A stretch of 64,000 nucleotides of DNA from Psychrobacter sp. 72-O-c. GTDB taxonomy: Bacteria; Pseudomonadota; Gammaproteobacteria; Pseudomonadales; Moraxellaceae. Shown here one piece after another: positions 42,159 through 52,730 of this stretch. The notes under the pieces are model-generated. The model saw only the letters and a program-made list of their open reading frames with translations. It searched no databases and was not told the origin of the DNA. The stretch covers positions 1-64,000 of the forward strand of contig NZ_CAJHBI010000018.1 in NCBI RefSeq assembly GCF_904846605.1, written 5' to 3'. The stretch's first letter is position 1; each line of letters starts with the position of its first letter. A program made the translations under genes and the position numbers.

Positions 42159-43178
42159 TTAATCTTCGTAATCACGGACTTGATTGCGTAGCTGCTGCTT
42201 GTATTCAGAAGTGATAGGCTCGTTATTCTCATCGAGCATTATCGCATCTAAGTCGCTGGCCATCATATAGGCGATGCTCATCATACTATCAAAGCTACGC
42301 AACGCTTGCGGATGCGGCAAGGATAAAAACACCACGACGCCGCTATAATTATTAGTCGCTACGCTATGGGGATCAAAGGGCGCAATGCCATTATCAGTGA
42401 TGCCCATCATGCTAAACCATAACATCCCAGTGCCGTCTTTTTGCTCATAGCGATGAAACATATTCATCGCCCCAAAGCGTAAACCGTATTTATCAATTAA
42501 GGCTAATAGATCACGACCACGAATGACCGTCGGTAGACGGTCGCGATACTGATGCGGCAAGATGGTGATATTAATATTGTCTTTGGCATTAATCAGTGGG
42601 CCGTTTTGTGCTTGGTCAACCGGCTCTAACAGATGCTGGTCAAGTATTGGACTGTTATCCGTAAATCTCGGTTCTTCTGCAGTATCTATCGATGGCATGA
42701 GGTTGTCAGTGGCAGACATTAGGCTAGAAAAAGCATCAGGCTCTTGCTCACCATTCGTCTGCATCTGGTCAGCGACATACGCAAACTCAGCTTTATCTGC
42801 GTTTTGCTCCTCAGCCTGCCAGCGCGCATAAGCTGCCTCAGAGGCGGCATCTGTATCATGTTCGGCTTCACCGCGACCTGCGGTCAGTTGCGCATCGACC
42901 TTGGTGTGGGTCTGGGTCAAAGGCTCGTCTTCAACTACCGCATTTAAATAATCACGATCGGGGCCAATAGTAGTCTCGCCAGCGACGGTATCGTCAAAAT
43001 CTGGCTGATCGACGATATTGCGCTCATGACGTGGGATAATGGGAATACCATTTTTATCATAATTGACCGCCGCTGCTTCGGCATTTTTGCGCCGCTTCAA
43101 GCTACGAATGACCATAAACAGCCCTGCAAGTACGATAAACGCAGCAATAGCAATCAATATAAACTGAATAGCGGTCAT
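42159..43178 (-). CDS. zipA: Cell division protein ZipA
   Basis: Anchors FtsZ to the inner membrane. One N-terminal membrane segment (AIQFILIAIAAFIVLAG near 3-19), a basic patch, an acidic/Gln-rich unstructured linker of about 170 residues, and a C-terminal FtsZ-binding domain with MFHRYEQKDGTGMLWFSM near 240. 339 residues is typical. The linker is poorly conserved by nature. Confidence 0.93.
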   Translation of the reverse strand: MTAIQFILIAIAAFIVLAGLFMVIRSLKRRKNAEAAAVNYDKNGIPIIPRHERNIVDQPDFDDTVAGETTIGPDRDYLNAVVEDEPLTQTHTKVDAQLTAGRGEAEHDTDAASEAAYARWQAEEQNADKAEFAYVADQMQTNGEQEPDAFSSLMSATDNLMPSIDTAEEPRFTDNSPILDQHLLEPVDQAQNGPLINAKDNINITILPHQYRDRLPTVIRGRDLLALIDKYGLRFGAMNMFHRYEQKDGTGMLWFSMMGITDNGIAPFDPHSVATNNYSGVVVFLSLPHPQALRSFDSMMSIAYMMASDLDAIMLDENNEPITSEYKQQLRNQVRDYED

Positions 43179-43385
43179 GAGAAATATATCCTAATAACTA
43201 TGACAAAAATAAAAGATAGTATGAACGGCAATATTCTAGCATGGCTGACGGAAGTCGTCACCACATTGTGATGGTTTATAGTCCGTCCAACATTATTACT
43301 CAATATTAAGGCGTCTATAATGCTCAATATCAGCTATCGACTCTAAACAACAATACCAGCCAGCTTTAAATGCTAATTCTTAATA

Positions 43386-46300
43386 CTAGCTTTCAATATA
43401 GTGCGCGGCCTCATCTAAGGAGACGCTGACTAAGGTTGAAATACCCGCGTTTGGCATAGTGATACCTTTGAGTTCATCGGCAATCTGCATAGAAAGCTTA
43501 TTATGGCTGATAAATATAAACTGTAAGTCGCCTGCCAGCTCATGTATAAGACTGGTAAAGCGTGCGACATTAGCATCATCAAGCGGGGCATCCACTTCAT
43601 CAAGGACACAAAATGGTGCTGGATGCTGTTTAAAGATAGCAAAAATTAAGCTGAGCGCCGTTAGTGTCTTCTCGCCCCCTGAGAGCACCGCTAGGCGGCT
43701 GTTACGCTTGCCTTTTGGTTGCGCCATTAAGGTTAAGCCTGCGCGCCACTGTTCTGACTTTGGCGTATTAATCGGCAACTCATCCAAATTCAAGCTTAAG
43801 CTGGCATGACCACCGCCGAATACCTTGGCAAATAAATCAGCAAGATCAGTATTGACCGCATCCAGCGTTTGCATAAACAGGGTCTTGGTAGTCTCATCAA
43901 TAGAAGCGATCGCATCCGTTAAGGTGTCCATGCTAGCAGCAATATCTTCTGTCTGCTGTGCCAGCGGCGCTAAGCGCTCATTGACCTCAGCCAGTTCAGC
44001 CACGGCCGCTAAATTTACCGCACCAATTTTACTCAGCTGCTGCTCAAGTTGGTTTTGCTCAGTCTGTAGTTCAATAATTTTATCCGGACGCACGCGGCGC
44101 TCATGAGTGATAAAGTCAGTTAATAAGCTTGAAACACTGATAGTCTGTAGCGCTTGTCCATTATCATGCTTATTACTAAGCTGATAATATTCCGCCAAAG
44201 CATCGTGCGCATGGGTGCTGGCATCGTTTAACCGCGCTTCACTCAACGCCAGTTCGGTCGCGTTACTCGCCAGCTTACTTTGCTTGGTTTGCAATTCAGT
44301 TTGCAACGCATCCAGTGCTGACTGTTGCTCACTATACTCATGCTTGAGCGCGGTCAACACCGTTTCTCGCTCGGTCAATAATAGTTGCTGCTCATCACGT
44401 GCCGTTTGCGCCGTTTGTAATACGATTTGCAAGTCTGGCAGTTGCTGCTGATAATTCTCAAGTCGTGTTATCAAGGCCTGTTCATTTTGCTTCGACTTAT
44501 CATGTTGTTCGGTCGCACGCGCGAGACTACTCGTACTATGCTCTAAACGCATCTCACTCTGCTGGATACTAAGCTGTAAGGCTTGCCATGCTTCATCATC
44601 TGCTTGACGAGCGCGGCTGAGTTCGTTGCGTGCGATTTGTAACTGCTGACGATTGGCCTGCGCTTCAGTTAATTTTGGTATCAGCGTTTCAATATCCTCT
44701 TGAATTTTCTGCTGCTCGCTATCCAAAGCTTTTTGCTCATATTCTAACTCTTGCTGTTCTTCAGCAAGTGCTGCTTTATCAGCATTTAAGCGCAACTCAT
44801 CGGCTTGCAAGCGCTCATAGGCAGCTTGCTGGGTGGTCAATTGCTGCTGAATTTTATATTGATCGCGTGTCAGCTGTTCAGCTTGGGCACGAGTTTCTTC
44901 AAGGCTTATGGTTAACGCATCATAATCACGCTGGTTTTGACTGATACTCTGCTGCTGCGTTGTTATTTGCGCCTCACCCTCGTCAAGCAGTATGTCTAAT
45001 TTTTCTAAACGTGTACGCTGACTAAGCCGCTGGGTTAGAAATTGACTATTGCTCTGGTTATCGGCCTGCTCATCTTGCGCCCCAGTAAATTTACTGAGAT
45101 TTATCGTGCCCTTGCTACTAATTAACCAACCATCGGTGGTCAACAACATCGCTGATGGAGGTAATTTTTTGAGAATAACAGTAAGTTCTTCCGTTTGCTC
45201 AACGTTGGTCTTGTTATCATTTCGAGCAATATATAAATAACATTGCTGCCATAACGCCAAGGCTGGACGAGCAATCAGCTGCGATAAGGGGAAAACTTTA
45301 TCTTTAAGCTCATTTGGTAAAGTGTTAATAAAAACATTTTTCTGGCTATTATCTTGGGAAGCAGCTTGATCAATAGGTAACCATAAACTATGGCTAGTTT
45401 CAGTCAGCAGACCTTCCTGCGAGTTTTGACTATTTTGATAAGCCAGCAACTCCGGCAAATAGCGCTCAAATTGTGCTGGCAGATTAGCCGCTTGTTGAGC
45501 ATTAACCTTATATTGGCTTGGTAAGAACACATGACTATCAAGCCAAATTGCCAATAAACTATCGAGTATTTGTGCGTATTGCTGCCCTTGTACACTCAGC
45601 TCAATCTGCTCACGTAAGGTGGTAATAGGCAGCTGTTGATAGTTGCTTAATGCTTTATCTCCCGAATTACTTTCTGAGTTTTTTATCAAATTAGAGAGTT
45701 GGTGCTGAGGTTTTTTAATTGGCTTAGGATGTAATATCTGGTGCAAGGTATCATACTCGCCAGCCAGTAGCGCATGGCGTTTTTCATGCTCAGCTACATC
45801 GCGTTGCTGTTCAATCAAACGCTGCTGTAACGTACGCTGTTGCGGTTGTAGCTCCGATAGGCGTTCTTCTACACTATCCTGTTGCCTTGCGATTTGTTGT
45901 AGCTGACTATTAAGCTCAGCTATTTGCGTGCTTGAGGGGCTATTTAAAATTTGTAGATTTAATGCTTTAGGGTTTAAAGTTTGGGAGTCTGAATCTTGCA
46001 GGCTATCCACATCAGAGGCATCCGTAGACTGTTGCAGCTGCTCCCATAGCGTCTGCCAACTATGCTGACGGCGGGCCCATTTGGCTTGACTAAGCTGGTG
46101 GCGCTTTTGCGCTTGCGTGTTAATAGCTTGTTGCTGATCAAGCGTACGCTCGCTATCTTGAAGACGTGACAGCTGGTTTTGTGCCTCATGCCACGCTTGC
46201 TGTAACGGCTGTTCATTATATTTATGCGCGTCGCGTTTGGCAGTTATCTCAGCAAGTTGTGGGCGTAGTTTTTCTAGCGCAGCCTGTTGCTCTGCTTGTT

Positions 46301-47330
46301 CTATTTTCAGGTTATCAATCTCAGCTACCGTCTGCTCTCGCTGCTCATCCAAACTGGTTAATTGCTGCTTAATTTGAGTAAGCTGTGCTTGCCCATCATT
46401 TAGTTGATGCTCAGCTTGTTGGTAGCTTAGTTGCTGTTGATAGTGCGCGCTTTGAGTATCGTCTTTGAGCCACTGCTCTTGGTTAATTTGTGCGGTGAGC
46501 TTGTCTTGCTTGGCCTTGAGGCTTTCATAATCAGCTTGTAGCGTAATTACTGCTGTAGCGCTGCGCTCATGCTCGACTTTATGCTGCTGCTGAGTGTGTT
46601 TGGCTTGATACAACTGCTGAATAGCCAGTTGCTGCTTAATATCAGCAAGGGTTTCGGTCAGCTCATTATAGCGCTGGGCACTAGTGGCTTGTTTGGAAAG
46701 AGTTTTGTGTTGGCGTTCCAGCTCGCTTTGCATATCATACAGGCGTGCTAGATTATCTTTGGTTTTCTCTAATTTCTTTTGCGTTTCCGCACGTCTTGCT
46801 TGATAGCGCGAGACCCCTGCCGCTTCTTCGATAAATTCACGTAGCTGCAATGGATTAGAATCAACAATGCGCCCAATCATGCCCTGCTCGATGACCGCAT
46901 AACTGCGTGCGCCAAGGCCAGTTCCCAAAAACACATCGATCACATCACGGCGACGGCAACGCGTGCCATTGATAAAGTAATCTGAGCGCCCCTCCAAATT
47001 TACCTGACGGCGGACAGACAGCTCTTGATATAGATTGAACTCATGGCGAATGCCGGTTTGCTCGTCTTGAGTATGCTCAAAGGTTAGCTCGACGCTGGCG
47101 ACACTTTTCGCCGCCTTATCTTGCGTGCCTGCAAAAATAACATCACTCATCGCCCCGCCACGCAACTGCTTGGCAGAGGTTTCGCCCAATACCCAACGAA
47201 TAGCATCAATCACATTTGATTTACCGCAGCCATTGGGCCCAACAATAGCGGTAATGCCACGGGGAAAGGTAAAGGTAGTTGAGTTGGCGAAAGATTTAAA
47301 GCCTGCCAATTTTAGAGATTTTAAACGCAT
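43386..47330 (-). CDS. smc: Chromosome segregation protein SMC
   Basis: Condensin ATPase of 1314 residues from the ATG at 47330 (an open TTG lies two codons earlier). Walker A GPNGCGKSNVIDAI near 32, long coiled coils rich in Gln, a central hinge region, LSGGEKTLTALS near the C-terminus, and Walker B CVLDEVDAPLDD. It organises newly replicated origins with ScpA and ScpB (not in the window). The hinge (about 540-740) is hard to match by eye to the classic hinge and contains a long polar stretch. Most enterics use MukB instead; presence of SMC fits the Moraxellaceae. Confidence 0.95.
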   Translation of the reverse strand: MRLKSLKLAGFKSFANSTTFTFPRGITAIVGPNGCGKSNVIDAIRWVLGETSAKQLRGGAMSDVIFAGTQDKAAKSVASVELTFEHTQDEQTGIRHEFNLYQELSVRRQVNLEGRSDYFINGTRCRRRDVIDVFLGTGLGARSYAVIEQGMIGRIVDSNPLQLREFIEEAAGVSRYQARRAETQKKLEKTKDNLARLYDMQSELERQHKTLSKQATSAQRYNELTETLADIKQQLAIQQLYQAKHTQQQHKVEHERSATAVITLQADYESLKAKQDKLTAQINQEQWLKDDTQSAHYQQQLSYQQAEHQLNDGQAQLTQIKQQLTSLDEQREQTVAEIDNLKIEQAEQQAALEKLRPQLAEITAKRDAHKYNEQPLQQAWHEAQNQLSRLQDSERTLDQQQAINTQAQKRHQLSQAKWARRQHSWQTLWEQLQQSTDASDVDSLQDSDSQTLNPKALNLQILNSPSSTQIAELNSQLQQIARQQDSVEERLSELQPQQRTLQQRLIEQQRDVAEHEKRHALLAGEYDTLHQILHPKPIKKPQHQLSNLIKNSESNSGDKALSNYQQLPITTLREQIELSVQGQQYAQILDSLLAIWLDSHVFLPSQYKVNAQQAANLPAQFERYLPELLAYQNSQNSQEGLLTETSHSLWLPIDQAASQDNSQKNVFINTLPNELKDKVFPLSQLIARPALALWQQCYLYIARNDNKTNVEQTEELTVILKKLPPSAMLLTTDGWLISSKGTINLSKFTGAQDEQADNQSNSQFLTQRLSQRTRLEKLDILLDEGEAQITTQQQSISQNQRDYDALTISLEETRAQAEQLTRDQYKIQQQLTTQQAAYERLQADELRLNADKAALAEEQQELEYEQKALDSEQQKIQEDIETLIPKLTEAQANRQQLQIARNELSRARQADDEAWQALQLSIQQSEMRLEHSTSSLARATEQHDKSKQNEQALITRLENYQQQLPDLQIVLQTAQTARDEQQLLLTERETVLTALKHEYSEQQSALDALQTELQTKQSKLASNATELALSEARLNDASTHAHDALAEYYQLSNKHDNGQALQTISVSSLLTDFITHERRVRPDKIIELQTEQNQLEQQLSKIGAVNLAAVAELAEVNERLAPLAQQTEDIAASMDTLTDAIASIDETTKTLFMQTLDAVNTDLADLFAKVFGGGHASLSLNLDELPINTPKSEQWRAGLTLMAQPKGKRNSRLAVLSGGEKTLTALSLIFAIFKQHPAPFCVLDEVDAPLDDANVARFTSLIHELAGDLQFIFISHNKLSMQIADELKGITMPNAGISTLVSVSLDEAAHYIES

Positions 47331-47439
47331 GAACAATCAGTGATATCAGCAAAAACAGGCGGCTATTCTACCTGAAATTGTGGGGTTTTTTTGGGGTTTA
47401 TATTTTTTAAGCCGTTTACCATTATTAGTAGAAGTATTC

Positions 47440-48246
47440 CTACAACACCCCAATACCAGTGAGCAATAACTGTCCGCCAGCAAACAATAGCAACACTCCA
47501 AAGGCGCGTTTTAGCATCAAGGCTGGCAATTGATGTGCAAGCTTGGCACCGACTTTTGCCATGATAAAGCTGACTACTGAAATACATAAAAAGCCAGAAA
47601 TATGTACAAAGCCTATCGTGCCCTCTGGTAGATTGACTTCACCTTGACCAAACCATGCAAAACCCAGTGCCCCTGCAATAGCAATCGGGAGTCCACACGC
47701 AGCAGATGTGCCCACCGATTGCTTCATTGGAAGTCCTGCCCAATTCAAATATGGGACGGTCAAACTACCGCCGCCAATACCAAAAATAGACGAGGCCAAA
47801 CCAATACCGGTACCCGCGCCAAACTGCACGCCAGTAGGCGGTAACGGCTTACCCACTTGCTCTTTGGTAGAGAAGAACAGCATTTTTAAGGCGACCAATA
47901 AGGCACCTACACCAATAATGGCTTGCAATGCTTGACCATTAATCGCGTCAGCAACGCCCGCACCAATCAAGCTACCAATGACCAAACCAATAGCCATGCT
48001 GCGCCAGACTTCCCAGCGCACACCGCCACGCTTATTATGCGCAGTCATTGAACTGATTGAAGTCACAACGATAGTGGCCAGCGACGTACCAATCGCTAAA
48101 TGAGTGACCACTTCAGGCGGGAAATTATAGGCCGTGAAAATCCACACTAACGCTGGCACGATAATCATTCCGCCGCCCACACCAAACAAGCCAGCGCTGA
48201 CTCCTGCGAACGCACCTGCAATCACAAACCATACATATAACATCAT
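47440..48246 (-). CDS. TauE/SafE family permease
   Basis: 268 residues, eight or so hydrophobic segments in two halves each with a GVGGG-type motif (AGLFGVGGGMIIVPALV near 20-36 and FGIGGGSLTVPYL near 158-170). The family exports sulfite or sulfoacetate, or takes up small anions; the substrate here is unknown. It is transcribed away from birA. Confidence 0.85.
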   Translation of the reverse strand: MMLYVWFVIAGAFAGVSAGLFGVGGGMIIVPALVWIFTAYNFPPEVVTHLAIGTSLATIVVTSISSMTAHNKRGGVRWEVWRSMAIGLVIGSLIGAGVADAINGQALQAIIGVGALLVALKMLFFSTKEQVGKPLPPTGVQFGAGTGIGLASSIFGIGGGSLTVPYLNWAGLPMKQSVGTSAACGLPIAIAGALGFAWFGQGEVNLPEGTIGFVHISGFLCISVVSFIMAKVGAKLAHQLPALMLKRAFGVLLLFAGGQLLLTGIGVL

Positions 48247-48457
48247 CGAGTTTACCTTTTAATGTACTTATCTTTTATTATGCTTACTTTTTATTGTACC
48301 GAATTATCTGACTTAACTTTTATTGAGCTTATGTTTATATGATAATAAGGTGACGCTTTTACTGTTTCATTCGAGAAGCCGACTTTCTTTTGTTTTCCAC
48401 AACCGCCTCAGTATATCAAAGATTACCCACGCTAAATTAACCACATCGACTAAAATT

Positions 48458-49444
48458 ATGCCGCTATCTATCCTCCTAAAAGAACTTAACCATCGCCATG
48501 TTGTCAGTAGTGCCTCTACCAATAGCGAGCTGATTGAAGCTATACAGACTGGAACTCTCAGTGCAGATAAACCGCATCTATTAACCGCTGAGACCCAAAC
48601 CGCAGGTCGTGGACAACGTGAGCGCTCGTGGCAGTCACCGCGCGGCAATGTTTATCTGTCACTATATCATCCGGTTCAAGCGCCGATCAGCGGTCTACTG
48701 TCCTTAGTCATCGGCGTTGAGCTAGCAAAAATACCCGTCGTACGAGCGCTCAATGAGCAACTGCGTGCGCAAGGATTGGTTCCTATTGGGGTGAAATGGG
48801 CCAATGATTTGGGGTTTTATGCTCCATCATCTCAAAGTAAAAATAATGCTGAAACAGAGGATAGCCATGCAAATATTAATTACTTCAATAAACTTGCTGG
48901 TATTTTGATCGAGCCCGTATGGCGTGCAGGTAAATTAGCTGGCGTAGTCATGGGCGTTGGCCTCAATGTACGAGCGACGCCAGCGTTGACCACGCAAACG
49001 AGTGAAGGAATGAGCTATCAAGCGATTAGCTTACAAGACATTTATGAGCTGCTAGACACTATCGAAGCTTCCCATGACAATGCTTCTCAAGCTACTCATC
49101 CCTCTCAACCAGAAAAAACCAGTATCACTTTGCCAAATTTACAAGAACTTTATCAGCAAATCAGTAACGCTTTAATGGCCGCGATGACTTGCTTTGAGCA
49201 ACTGGCTACTGAAAAGCCAACCTCACAAACTCAATATACCGATGAATTTATGACTCAGTTTGTCACAATGGATGCGCTGGTAGGATTGCGACTGCGTGTC
49301 ACCCAAAACCATAATGATAAACGCCATGTTACCACTGGTTATGCTTGCGGTATTGATACGCATGGCTGTTTGCAATTAAGGCAAGATAACGGTAAGCTTA
49401 TCGCGCTTTTTACTGGTCGTATTGACGTTATTAATGATGCTTAA
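48458..49444 (+). CDS. birA: Biotin-[acetyl-CoA-carboxylase] ligase (no DNA-binding domain)
   Basis: Attaches biotin to carboxylase subunits. GRGQRERSWQSPRGNVY near 58 is the biotinyl-AMP loop, KWANDLG the substrate lysine motif, and LAGVVMGVGLNV the dimer/biotin site. The start chosen is the ATG at 48458 (328 residues), because the TTG frame upstream adds about 45 unlike residues; ribosome-binding sites are weak for both. It begins directly with the catalytic domain, so the winged helix of E. coli BirA is missing. Two polar insertions occur (about 105-120 and 205-220). Substrates in the window: LiuD. coaX follows 36 bases later. Confidence 0.9.
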   Translation: MPLSILLKELNHRHVVSSASTNSELIEAIQTGTLSADKPHLLTAETQTAGRGQRERSWQSPRGNVYLSLYHPVQAPISGLLSLVIGVELAKIPVVRALNEQLRAQGLVPIGVKWANDLGFYAPSSQSKNNAETEDSHANINYFNKLAGILIEPVWRAGKLAGVVMGVGLNVRATPALTTQTSEGMSYQAISLQDIYELLDTIEASHDNASQATHPSQPEKTSITLPNLQELYQQISNALMAAMTCFEQLATEKPTSQTQYTDEFMTQFVTMDALVGLRLRVTQNHNDKRHVTTGYACGIDTHGCLQLRQDNGKLIALFTGRIDVINDA

Positions 49445-49480
49445 ACGGCATATACAACGGGCACTTATATAAGGATATTT

Positions 49481-50209
49481 ATGCTCTGGCTTGACTTAGG
49501 AAATACCCGTCTTAAATACTGGCTCACCGATGATATCGGGCAGATTGTCTCGCATGATGCCAAGCAGCATTTGCAAGCGCCTGCCGAATTACTTATGGGT
49601 TTAACGGATCGCTTTGAGCGCTATGCCCCTGATTTTATTGGTATCTCGTCAGTGTTGGGTGACGAATTAAATCTAAAGGTCTCAGAAACCTTAAGTCGGC
49701 TGGATATTCCCTTTGAGTTTGTCAATGTTGATGCCGCTCATCCCTTAATGGGTAGCGCTTATAACGCTGACCAATTAGGATGCGACCGCTGGCTACAAAT
49801 GCTGGGTGCCGTGGATAAGAAAAAGCGTCAATGTGTGATTGGTTGCGGTACGGCTGTGACGATTGATTTGATCGATCATGCAGAACATTTAGGCGGTTAT
49901 ATTTTCCCTAATATCTATCTTCAGCGTGAGTCATTATTTTCAGGTACCAAGCAAATCACTATCTCTAACGGCACTTTTGATAGTATTACCCAAGGCATCA
50001 CCACACAGGATGCGGTACACCGAGGTATCTTGTTATCAATCGTTGGCGCGGTGAATGAAATTACCCACCGTCATCCAAACTTTGAGCTAATCATGACTGG
50101 TGGCGATGCGGCTATGATTGCCCAACATGTTAATCGTCCGGTGCGACTGCGTGAAGACTTACTGTTGAATGGCTTGGCACGGTATTTTGATCATATTCAT
50201 GCCAAATAA
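49481..50209 (+). CDS. coaX: Type III pantothenate kinase
   Basis: First step of CoA synthesis by the CoaX route. An ASKHA fold: LWLDLGNTRLKYWL at 2-15 (phosphate loop with Asp), GSAYNADQLGCDRWLQMLGA near 88-107 with the catalytic Asp, and IGCGTAVTIDLID near 122-134. 242 residues is normal. birA-coaX pairs (and fusions) are common in bacteria. AAGGA precedes the ATG. The terminator at 50281 ends the pair. Confidence 0.95.
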   Translation: MLWLDLGNTRLKYWLTDDIGQIVSHDAKQHLQAPAELLMGLTDRFERYAPDFIGISSVLGDELNLKVSETLSRLDIPFEFVNVDAAHPLMGSAYNADQLGCDRWLQMLGAVDKKKRQCVIGCGTAVTIDLIDHAEHLGGYIFPNIYLQRESLFSGTKQITISNGTFDSITQGITTQDAVHRGILLSIVGAVNEITHRHPNFELIMTGGDAAMIAQHVNRPVRLREDLLLNGLARYFDHIHAK

Positions 50210-50280
50210 ACATGTCAAATAAAATAAACATGCCAAATAGAATAGATAGCCAGTAAAAAAACAGCTAATAAGTAGGTAAC

Positions 50281-50317
50281 AAAAAAGCAGTAAGTCCTAG
50301 ACCTACTGCTTTTTTAT
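50281..50317. terminator. Bidirectional terminator, coaX and liuA
   Basis: AAAAAAGCAGTA and TACTGCTTTTTT arms with an A run and a T run, between convergent genes. Confidence 0.88.
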
Positions 50318-50390
50318 TGGCTGAATTTTCATATCAGACTGCAATCATAGATTCATTATTACAGGCTGATTAAATCACATTATACTGCAA

Positions 50391-51578
50391 TTATTTGGTC
50401 TCATTAAACAGCTCACGACCGATTAGCATACGGCGAATTTCACTGGTACCCGCGCCAATCTCATACAACTTGGCATCGCGCCATAAACGACCAAGCGGAT
50501 ATTCATTGGTATAGCCATTACCGCCAAATATCTGAATGCCTTCACCTGCCATCCACGTGGCTTTTTCAGCACACCATAAAATGACACTGGCGCAATCTTT
50601 ACGCACTTCCCTACTGTGTCCAGCGCCACGTTGGTCCAACATATCAAGGTTTTTACCGACCGTATATAAAAAGCTACGACCAGCTTGCAGAATGGTATAC
50701 ATGTCTGCAACTTTACCTTGAATCAGCTGAAACTCACCAATGGCTTGCCCGAACTGTTTGCGATCATGAATATAAGGCACCACATTGTCCATCACCGATT
50801 GCATAATTCCAATCGGACCAGCGGCCAATACTGCGCGCTCATAATCTAAGCCGCTCATCAATACTTTAACGCCAGTATTTAATTCACCTAAGATATTTTC
50901 TTTAGGGACTTCAACGTTATTAAAGGTCATCTCGCCAGTATGGCTGCCACGCATGCCTAATTTGTCGAGTTTTTGTGCCGTACCAAAGCCTGCCATACCT
51001 TTTTCAACGATAAAGGCGGTCATTCCTTTTGCACCAAGCTCAGGATTGGTTTTGGCATAAACCACCATCACATCAGCATCAGGGCCATTAGTAATCCACA
51101 TTTTGCTGCCGTTCAAAATATAGCTACCGTCTTTTTCTTCGGCTTTGAGCTTCATACTGGTAACATCAGAACCAGCACCGGTTTCACTCATGGCTAATGC
51201 ACCAATAAATTCACCACTAAGCAGCTTAGGAAGGTATTTTTGCTTTTGCTCTTCACTACCGTTACGCTTAATCTGATTGATGCATAAGTTTGAATGGGCG
51301 CCATAGCTAAGGGCAACCGATGCAGACGCGCGGCTAATCTCTTCCATCACGATCATATGCGCGACGTAGCCCATATCGACACCGCCGTAAGCTTCAGGTA
51401 CGGTGATACCATGAAGGCCTAAATCACCCATTTTTTGCCATAAATCCATTGGGAATTCATCGCTAGAATCAATCTCAGCGGCACGCGGGGCAATTTCATT
51501 CGCCGCAAATTTTTGCACCATATCACGTAGCGCATCGATATCTTCGCCAAGCTGAAAGTCTAATCCGGGTAAACTCAT
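50391..51578 (-). CDS. liuA: Isovaleryl-CoA dehydrogenase
   Basis: FAD acyl-CoA dehydrogenase, third step of leucine catabolism: isovaleryl-CoA to 3-methylcrotonyl-Co[19 protein letters not shown] near 137 binds substrate and FAD; the catalytic Glu is expected at Glu247 in LDYERAVLA, matching the position in mammalian IVD (not the usual place near the C-terminus). The last 30 residues contain [19 protein letters not shown]. 395 residues. Last gene of the minus-strand liu string, ending at the shared terminator. AAGGAA precedes the ATG. Confidence 0.94.
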   Translation of the reverse strand: MSLPGLDFQLGEDIDALRDMVQKFAANEIAPRAAEIDSSDEFPMDLWQKMGDLGLHGITVPEAYGGVDMGYVAHMIVMEEISRASASVALSYGAHSNLCINQIKRNGSEEQKQKYLPKLLSGEFIGALAMSETGAGSDVTSMKLKAEEKDGSYILNGSKMWITNGPDADVMVVYAKTNPELGAKGMTAFIVEKGMAGFGTAQKLDKLGMRGSHTGEMTFNNVEVPKENILGELNTGVKVLMSGLDYERAVLAAGPIGIMQSVMDNVVPYIHDRKQFGQAIGEFQLIQGKVADMYTILQAGRSFLYTVGKNLDMLDQRGAGHSREVRKDCASVILWCAEKATWMAGEGIQIFGGNGYTNEYPLGRLWRDAKLYEIGAGTSEIRRMLIGRELFNETK

Positions 51579-51667
51579 AATCGTTCCTTATATTTTAGGT
51601 TCTAATCTATTAATATTTTTAAAGGTTATTAGCGCGTAGGGTACTTTTATTGATTAATAGCTCAAGA

Positions 51668-52582
51668 CTAACGCTGGTTAATCAATGCACGCGCAACGTT
51701 GGAGCCATTAGGACGTTCCAAAAATGCACTGATCCGCTCGCCGGCGCTGACCAGTTTATCCAAATCAATACCGGTACGGATACCCATACCATGCAGCATG
51801 TAGACCACATCTTCAGTCGCCACATTACCGGTTGCCCCTTTGGCATATGGACAACCACCAAGCCCAGCGACAGACGTATCAAACTCGCGCACACCCATCT
51901 GCAATGCCGCTAAGGTATTACTCAATGCCTGACCATAAGTGTCATGAAAGTGCCCCGATATCGCTGCTATATCAACATATTCAAGCGCTGCTTGTAGAGC
52001 ACGCTGAACTTTAAGTGGGGTGCCAACGCCAATAGTATCAGCAATACCAATCTGTCCGGCACCAATCTCGACCAGACGCTTGGTCACATACGCTACTTGA
52101 CTGGGGTCAATATCACCTTCATAAGGACAGCCGACCGTACAGGAAATGACACCGCGCACTTTGATACCATGCTCTTTAGCAGCAGCAGCTACCGGAGCAA
52201 AGCGCTTAATACTTTCATCGATGCTACAGTTGATATTTTTTTGGCTAAAAGTTTCACTTGCTGAGCCAAATATGACAATTTCATCAGGACGATGCACGAT
52301 AGCATTTTCAAAACCGCGCATATTGGGTACCAATACCGAATAACAGACATCATCATGTCGTGTTGGCTTAAGTGCATCCAGCAGCTCGCCATTATCGCCC
52401 ATTTGCGGTACCCATTTCGGTGACACAAAACTAGTAGCTTCGAGCTTTTTAACCCCAGCGGCAATCAAGTCTTCAATCAGAGCTTGCTTGATGGCAGTCG
52501 GTACGGTTTTAGACTCATTTTGCAAGCCATCACGTGGACTGACGTCAACGATCAATACGTGGTCGGGATACGAGTGTTTCAT
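51668..52582 (-). CDS. liuE: Hydroxymethylglutaryl-CoA lyase
   Basis: Cleaves HMG-CoA to acetoacetate and acetyl-CoA, final step of leucine catabolism. DVSPRDGLQNE near 13-23 carries the divalent-metal site, and GLGGCPYAKGATGN near 231 is the family signature with the essential Cys. The ATG at 52582 has AGGA at eight bases; an ATG three codons earlier sits too close to it. 304 residues. Between liuD (148 bases upstream) and liuA. Confidence 0.95.
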   Translation of the reverse strand: MKHSYPDHVLIVDVSPRDGLQNESKTVPTAIKQALIEDLIAAGVKKLEATSFVSPKWVPQMGDNGELLDALKPTRHDDVCYSVLVPNMRGFENAIVHRPDEIVIFGSASETFSQKNINCSIDESIKRFAPVAAAAKEHGIKVRGVISCTVGCPYEGDIDPSQVAYVTKRLVEIGAGQIGIADTIGVGTPLKVQRALQAALEYVDIAAISGHFHDTYGQALSNTLAALQMGVREFDTSVAGLGGCPYAKGATGNVATEDVVYMLHGMGIRTGIDLDKLVSAGERISAFLERPNGSNVARALINQR

Positions 52583-52730
52583 GATTGCCATCCTTTTTAT
52601 TGATCTGTTTTTACTGATCTGACTGTTAGTTTGGTTAGTGGGCTAAAAACTTCTTCGCTAAAATTTTAAAAAGCTAATTTCGCAAACAGTTATTTCCAAA
52701 AACCGCAATGCTATTTAACTGTCGCTATCA

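Noticed and set aside
47363-47587. Small open frame overlapping the TauE/SafE gene end
   Set aside because: It is out of frame with the permease and overlaps it; no ribosome-binding site or family match supports it.
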